DNA of 64,000 nucleotides, from positions 186,001 to 250,000 of the forward strand of contig NW_020312270.1 in NCBI RefSeq assembly GCF_002999335.1, written 5' to 3'. The stretch is from Cyclospora cayetanensis. Its lineage: Eukaryota > Apicomplexa > Conoidasida > Eucoccidiorida > Eimeriidae. Below are positions 59,415 to 64,000 of this stretch, piece after piece (position 1 is the stretch's first letter; the number at the start of each line of letters is the position of its first letter). Made by a program: the position numbers and the translations under genes. The notes under the pieces are model-generated. The model worked only from the letters and a program-made list of their open reading frames with translations. It was not told where the DNA came from and made no database searches.

Positions 59415-62400
59415 ATGGAGGGGGGGGTTGACACTTCTCTGCTAACCTCCTCGTCATGCGCTTCTAATACTTCACCGTCCTCGAACGACGGCAGCAACAG
59501 GGATCATGCTGTTTCAGCTGTCGTTACAGCTTCTGCGGGGGGGCTTTCGCCACAGCAGCAGTCCGAGCAGCATCTGCCTTGCTGCCTAATGCAGCAGCAG
59601 CAGCAGCAGAAGGAGGAACAAGATCAGGGGGAAGAAAGCTGTACAAAATCAGGGAGCCTCCCAAGAAGGGAAATGGGGGGCAGTGTCGAGACACTGCCAT
59701 CCCTGCGAGACAGGAAGAGCAGTTTTCGCGGCGGAGAGTCTGTCAGCAGCAGCAACAGCATATTGCAGCGTGGCTCATGTCAGCAGGAGAGTCATTCGTA
59801 TTCTCCAGAGTCTGCGCATGCATTTCAACGCGAAGAGCGGCAACTCCTCCAGCAGCAAGATACCCAAGAAGAGCAACTCACGATAGAGCAACAACGGCAG
59901 CACCAGCAGAGAACGCCTCCCATGCACTATGCCCAGAGAGAAGAGGAAGCGCTTCCTCGGGATCTAACAAATGCAGCAGCAGCAGCATCAGCTGCTAGTG
60001 CTGCTGCTGCTGCAGCTTCTCAGCAGCAGCAGCAGCAGCAGCAGCAGCTCTTGGTCCAGCTGGAAATGCTCGATTCAACAAAGTCTCAGGCACTGGAAGA
60101 ACTGCAGCCTTCCGCACGGCTGCACCCATATCGAAGCTCCGAGCAGCAGCCGACAAAGCCTCAGCACTTCACGAGTCTTCCTGCGTCTCTTGCAGCAGCA
60201 GCAGCAACGGCAGGGGCAGCTGCTGGCGCTCAGTCTATAGCTGCATCTTCAGCATCGCGAACAGCCGTTGCTGCTGCCTCCGCTGCTCAGTCCGAAGAGA
60301 GGAAGCTGCTGTCTCTGGGGGAGTGTGCAGCAAAGGCAGATTCTGCCTTTTCTTCTGCAACAGGAGAGGAGGCAGCGGCGCAGAGGGCAGCCTCTGACAT
60401 AACTCCCCCCAGTCTCAGGGAGCTTGTGGAGCTAACAGCGCATGCTGCAACGTCTCAAGGGAGCAGCTGCAACGGCAGCAGCAGCAGCTGGTTTCGCCCG
60501 GAGAATCTGCGACTGAGCGAGCGAGGAAACAGATATTTCTTCCTGCGAGAGCCGCCTGACGCTGTCGCAGGAGCAGCGAGATGCCTCGCTACCCTTCTAC
60601 TTTGCCACTCTGGTGATCTTTTCGACATATATCACTCTGCCGCGCAGAAGGCAGCACCCCCTCAGCTGCCACAGCAGCTTCTTGCTTCCCCTGACATTGC
60701 TGTCAAGCGCGAGTTGGAGAAACGTGGTAGAGCTGCGCAGCAGCCTGCCCCCTATCAGCTCCAAGCCCACAGTTGGCTGGAAGACGCGAGGATAACTAGA
60801 CAGGAGACGCAGAAGCGGCAGGATCTGTTGAGCGGAGGCTTCGTTGGCATGCATGCGGCGCGGGCTAAGTGGCTGTTGCTGCGGGGGCGAGGCTGCTGCA
60901 TGCGCCTGCAGCTTCTTCAGTCCCTTCAACTGCTGCAGCAAACTAAGGCGGCTGTCTTGCAGTTGCTGGCGTCTCGATGCCACTTGTGTGAGCACACCTG
61001 CGACTCCTCCCGCAGACGTAACTCCTCCCGCGACGGCGCGTTGCTGCTTCCCGAGGCACCTCCCCGGCAGAAGAAAATGGCTCTGTGGCTTCTGCATCGA
61101 CTGCTGCATGCGACCGTTGGGAGCACCTGCTCCAGCGACGGCAGGCGTGAGGACAGATCCAGTCACTGTGCCTCTGGAGGCGCTTTTCTCGAAGAGGCAG
61201 ACGAGCGATTTGCGCACTTTGTTGTGCGGTGTCTGGGGAGCCAGTGGAAGCAGACGCTGTTGCAACACATGCAGAACGACAGCAGCAGCAGTGCGGGCGA
61301 GAGAGAATTCCCTTTCAGCGGCGTCAAGAGACACAGCGAAACCGACCTGCAGCACCCTCGAAAAAGGCTAGCCATCGAGAGGCTGCTTCGCGTGTCGACT
61401 CCTGCCGCAGGCGTAGAGCCTTCGTCTTCAGAAGCAGCAGCAGCAGCAGCAGCAGGCAGAGAACTAGGTTCAGGAGGCGTTGCATGCGTCGCCGTACAGT
61501 CAATTGGACGGGCAGTTGTGGTTCGACGCGTTTCCCAGAGCTGCTGCTCGGTGCTCCGCTTTTTTCCAAAGACTGCTGTAGAGGAGCGTCGTTTGGATGC
61601 TGCAGCAGCTTCATCAGCAGCAGCAGCTTCAGCAGCAGCAGCAGACGCGCTGCCTCCACCTCCTGCTCGCAGGGGAGGACGCAAGGGAAGAGGCGGCAGA
61701 GGCGTTTTTGGGCAGCAGCAGCAACAACAACAGCTGCTGCTGCTCTGTGGTTTTAAGGAGCAACTTTGTCCAGGTCTCTTGCTTCAGGTGCATGCACTGG
61801 CTGTACACTTGCACTGGTAGACGCGATGCGGCGCTTAGGGTGTCTGCGCCTCCAATCATTGCCTCGCCGCATGTGCTTGAGGATAAATCCCGCTGCTTAT
61901 GATCGTGCTCTTCACGTCTGCCGCAGGTAGACGGGATGCTGCCCTCTCCTCTACAGCAGCAGCTGCTGCGAATACGCCAAGAGTCTCTGGATGCTGCGCG
62001 ACTGCGTGAGGGTATGTATCTGTGGGCAGTCTGCAGGCTTGTTGGTATTTTGCTGTTGTTGCTCCTTTGTTGTTGCTCCTTTGTTGTTGCTCCTTTATTG
62101 TTGCTCCTTTGTTGTTGCTCCTTTGTTGTTGCTCCCTTGTTGTTGCTCCTTTGTTGTTGCTCCTTTGTTGTTGCTCCTTTGTTGTTGCTCCCTTGTTGTT
62201 GCTCCTTTATTGTTGCTCCTTTATTGTTGCTCCTTTATTGTTGCTCCTTTATTGTTGCTCCTTTTTCGCTGCCCCTTTGTTGTTGCTCCTTTATTGTTGC
62301 TCCCTTGTTGTTGCCCCTTTGTTGTTGCCCCTTTATTGTTGCCCCTTTATTGTTGCTCCTTTATTGTCGCTCCCTTGTTGTTGCTCCTTTATTGTTGCTC

Positions 62401-63813
62401 CCTTGTTGTTGCTCCCTTGTTGTTGCCCCTTTGTTGTTGCTCCTTTATTGTTGCTCCTTTGTTGTTGCTCCTTTGTTGTTGCCCCTTTATTGTCGCTCCT
62501 TTATTGTTGCTCCCTTGTTGTTGCTCCTTTGTTGTTGCTCCTTTGTTGTTGCTCCTTTATTGTTGCTCCTTTATTGTTGCTCCTTTATTGTTGCTCCTTT
62601 GTTGTTGCTCCCTTGTTGTTGCTCCTTTGTTGTTGCTCCTTTATTGTTGCTCCTTTATTGTTGCTCCTTTATTGTTGCTCCTTTGTTGTTGCTCCTTTAT
62701 TGTTGCTCCCTTGTTGTTGCTCCTTTATTGTTGCTCCTTTGTTGTTGCTCCCTTGTTGTTGCTCCCTTGTTGTTGCTCCTTTATTGTTGCCCCTTTGTTG
62801 TTGCTCCTTTATTGTTGCTCCTTTGTTGTTGCTCCTTTGTTGTTGCCCCTTTATTGTCGCTCCTTTTCCGCTGTTCCCTTGTTGTTGCTCCTTTATTGTT
62901 GCTCCTCTGTTGTTGCCCCTTTATTGTTGCTCCCTTGTTGTTGCTCCCTTGTTGTTGCTCCTTTATTGTCGCTCCTTTTTCGCTGCCCCTTTGTTGTTGC
63001 TCCTTTATTGTTGCTCCCTTGTTGTTGCTCCTTTATTGTTGGTCGTTTGTTGTTGCTCGCTTGTTGTTGCTCCCTTGTTGTTGCTCCTTTATTGCTGCTC
63101 CTTTATTGTTGCTCCTTTATTGTTGCCCCTTTGTTGTTGCTCCCTTGTTGTTGCTCCTTTGTTGTTGCTCCCTTGTTGTTGCTCCCTTGTTGTTGCCCCT
63201 TTATTGTTGCTCCTTTATTGTTGCTCCTTTATTGTTGCTCCTTTATTGTCGCTCCTTTTCCGCTGCACCTTTGTTGTTGCTCCTTTGTTGTTGCTCCCTT
63301 GTTGTTGCTCCCTTGTTGTTGCCCCTTTGTTGTTGCTCCTTTATTGTTGCTCCTTTGTTGTTGCTCCTTTATTGTTGCTCCTTTATTGTTGCTCCTTTGT
63401 TGTTGCTCCTTTATTGTTGCTCCTTTATTGTTGCTCCTTTGTTGTTGCTCCCTTGTTGTTGCTCCTTTGTTGTTGCTCCCTTGTTGTTGCTCCCTTGTTG
63501 TTGCTCCTTTATTGTTGCTCCTTTGTTGTTGCCCCTTTATTGTCGCTCCTTTTCCGCTGCCCTTTTGTTGTTGCTCCTTTGCTGCTGCTTCTTCTTCTGC
63601 TGCTATTGGCATTAAGTGCGGCTCTTTTCACACGGTTTGGCTGTGCCGGTAGGGGGTATGGTGAAAGGGGTGTTTCTGCTGCTGCTGCTTCTTCTTCTGC
63701 TGCTATTTTGCAGAGTTTTTGCGCTTTGGCGTTGCTCGGTGGCCAGCTGCCCTTGACGCTCCCCTCGCTCTGCCGTGTCGGTCGCTTCTCCTCAAGCGAT
63801 CTCCTGTACACGG
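59415..63813 (+). CDS. large poly-Gln/poly-Ala protein, function unknown (3' partial)
   Basis: Exon 1 59415-61787 (ATG in GATGG context, MEGGVDTSLLTSS), exon 2 61927-62011, exon 3 63714-63813, continuing beyond the window; phases join. Exon 1 encodes 791 residues with many Gln, Ala and Ser runs produced by CAG-type triplets. A more ordinary region at about 60,480-61,400 (RPENLRLSERGNRYFFLREP; RFAHFVVRCLGSQWKQTLLQ; SETDLQHPRKRLAIERLLR) may be a folded domain. The end of exon 1 is Arg/Gly-rich (RRGGRKGRGGRG). Exons 2 and 3 add helical segments (SPLQQQLLRIRQESLDAARL; FLRFGVARWPAAL). I recognise no family. Basic and RGG-like stretches would suit a nucleic-acid-binding protein, but that is speculation. 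Intron 2 (62012-63713) is almost entirely a 14-bp minisatellite. Confidence 0.65.
62050..63590 (+). repeat. 14-bp minisatellite, ~110 units, in intron
   Basis: Tandem array with unit TTGCTCCTTTGTTG and common variants (CTCCCTTG, CCCCTTTA, CTCCTTTA). It fills most of the 1.7-kb intron of the plus-strand low-complexity gene. The unit contains no TAA, TAG or TGA in any plus frame. Three units are 42 bases, so every plus frame reads the same 14-residue cycle (LLLLLCCCSFVVAP) for more than 500 residues. On the minus strand TTTA-type units create TAA. A distinctive variant with CGCTGC recurs at about 62,266, 62,870, 62,981, 63,261 and 63,555, suggesting block duplications of about 20 units. The pyrimidine-rich sense strand leads directly into the acceptor at 63,713. 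Confidence 0.97.
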
Positions 63814-64000
63814 GTAATTTTGCATTTGTTGCGAGAAGTCTTGCGACTGCTGCCGACCTCGTTTCTATTAGGCGTCATCCAGGAAACAGCAGACAGCACT
63901 CTGTCTGTTCAGGCTTTGTTGGCATGCACGTGCCATGCCACATGAGTTACTGATGCTGATGCTGCTGCTGTTGCTGCATTTAGCGGGAAAAGTCATTGTG
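63814..64000. other. intron at window edge
   Basis: Follows a GGGTAATT donor of the low-complexity gene; no further exon is visible before the window ends, although a CTG-rich stretch at the very end resembles a pyrimidine tract. Confidence 0.4.

Noticed and set aside
61936..63953. Three overlapping plus-strand open frames of 550-640 residues rich in Leu, Cys, Ser and Val
   Set aside because: All three are the same 14-bp tandem array read in different frames and are bounded by good splice sites of a flanking gene. Treated as intronic repeat, not as genes.
1..64000. tRNA, rRNA and telomeric repeats
   Set aside because: Looked for B-box-like GGTTCGA stretches with matching arms and for tandem TTTAGGG; isolated partial matches only, with no cloverleaf or tandem array.

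Overview
The window is nuclear DNA of an apicomplexan coccidian, most likely an Eimeria species. The basis is intron-rich genes with GT-AG junctions, clade-typical eukaryotic protein families, and abundant in-frame CAG-type triplet runs giving poly-Gln, poly-Ala and poly-Ser. Those runs sit almost only in the half of the window that also carries micro- and minisatellites. No rRNA, tRNA, CRISPR array or bacterial-type operon was seen. Gene models were assembled by eye from family motifs, GT/AG junctions and codon phase; no alignment or search was run.

Layout. Bases 1-20,000 are gene-poor and largely free of triplet repeats. They hold a stem-loop-binding-protein-like gene (5.7-7.1 kb, +), an aquaporin (8.0-8.8 kb, -), two copies of a ~1.5-1.9 kb dispersed repeat (1.3-3.3 and 16.0-17.5 kb), and a previously hidden pair of paralogous minus-strand genes (9.4-10.0 and 12.8-13.8 kb). 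The pair shares exon lengths, intron phases and a conserved exon-2 peptide. From 20.5 to 34.3 kb lies a dense set of housekeeping-type multi-exon genes: a coiled-coil/poly-Ser protein (-), RAE1/GLE2 mRNA-export factor (+), a PTRHD1-type peptidyl-tRNA-hydrolase-like protein (+), an ERA-type GTPase with KH domain (+), and a MOLO1/TPM-domain membrane protein (-). From 35.3 kb onward the DNA becomes repeat-rich. It carries a prominin-like multi-pass membrane protein (+, to 42.1 kb), a full-length ABCC/MRP-type ABC transporter (-, 43.2-53.1 kb), a SUN-domain nuclear-envelope protein (-, 53.4-57.1 kb), a low-complexity hypothetical (-), and a large poly-Q/poly-A protein (+, from 59.4 kb, running off the 3' end).

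The genes are functionally unrelated and not co-transcribed. Three touch RNA export, translation or ribosome assembly (RAE1, PTRHD1-like, ERA), one histone mRNA metabolism (SLBP-like), one nuclear-envelope organisation (SUN), and four are membrane proteins (aquaporin, MOLO1/TPM, prominin, ABCC).

The most unusual structures are two large intronic minisatellites. A 17-bp array of about 49 units with a 136-bp higher-order repeat splits the SUN domain, and a 14-bp array of about 110 units sits in an intron of the 59.4-kb gene. Both have unit lengths not divisible by three and are essentially stop-free in all three plus-strand frames, so each would encode the same repeating peptide whatever the frame.
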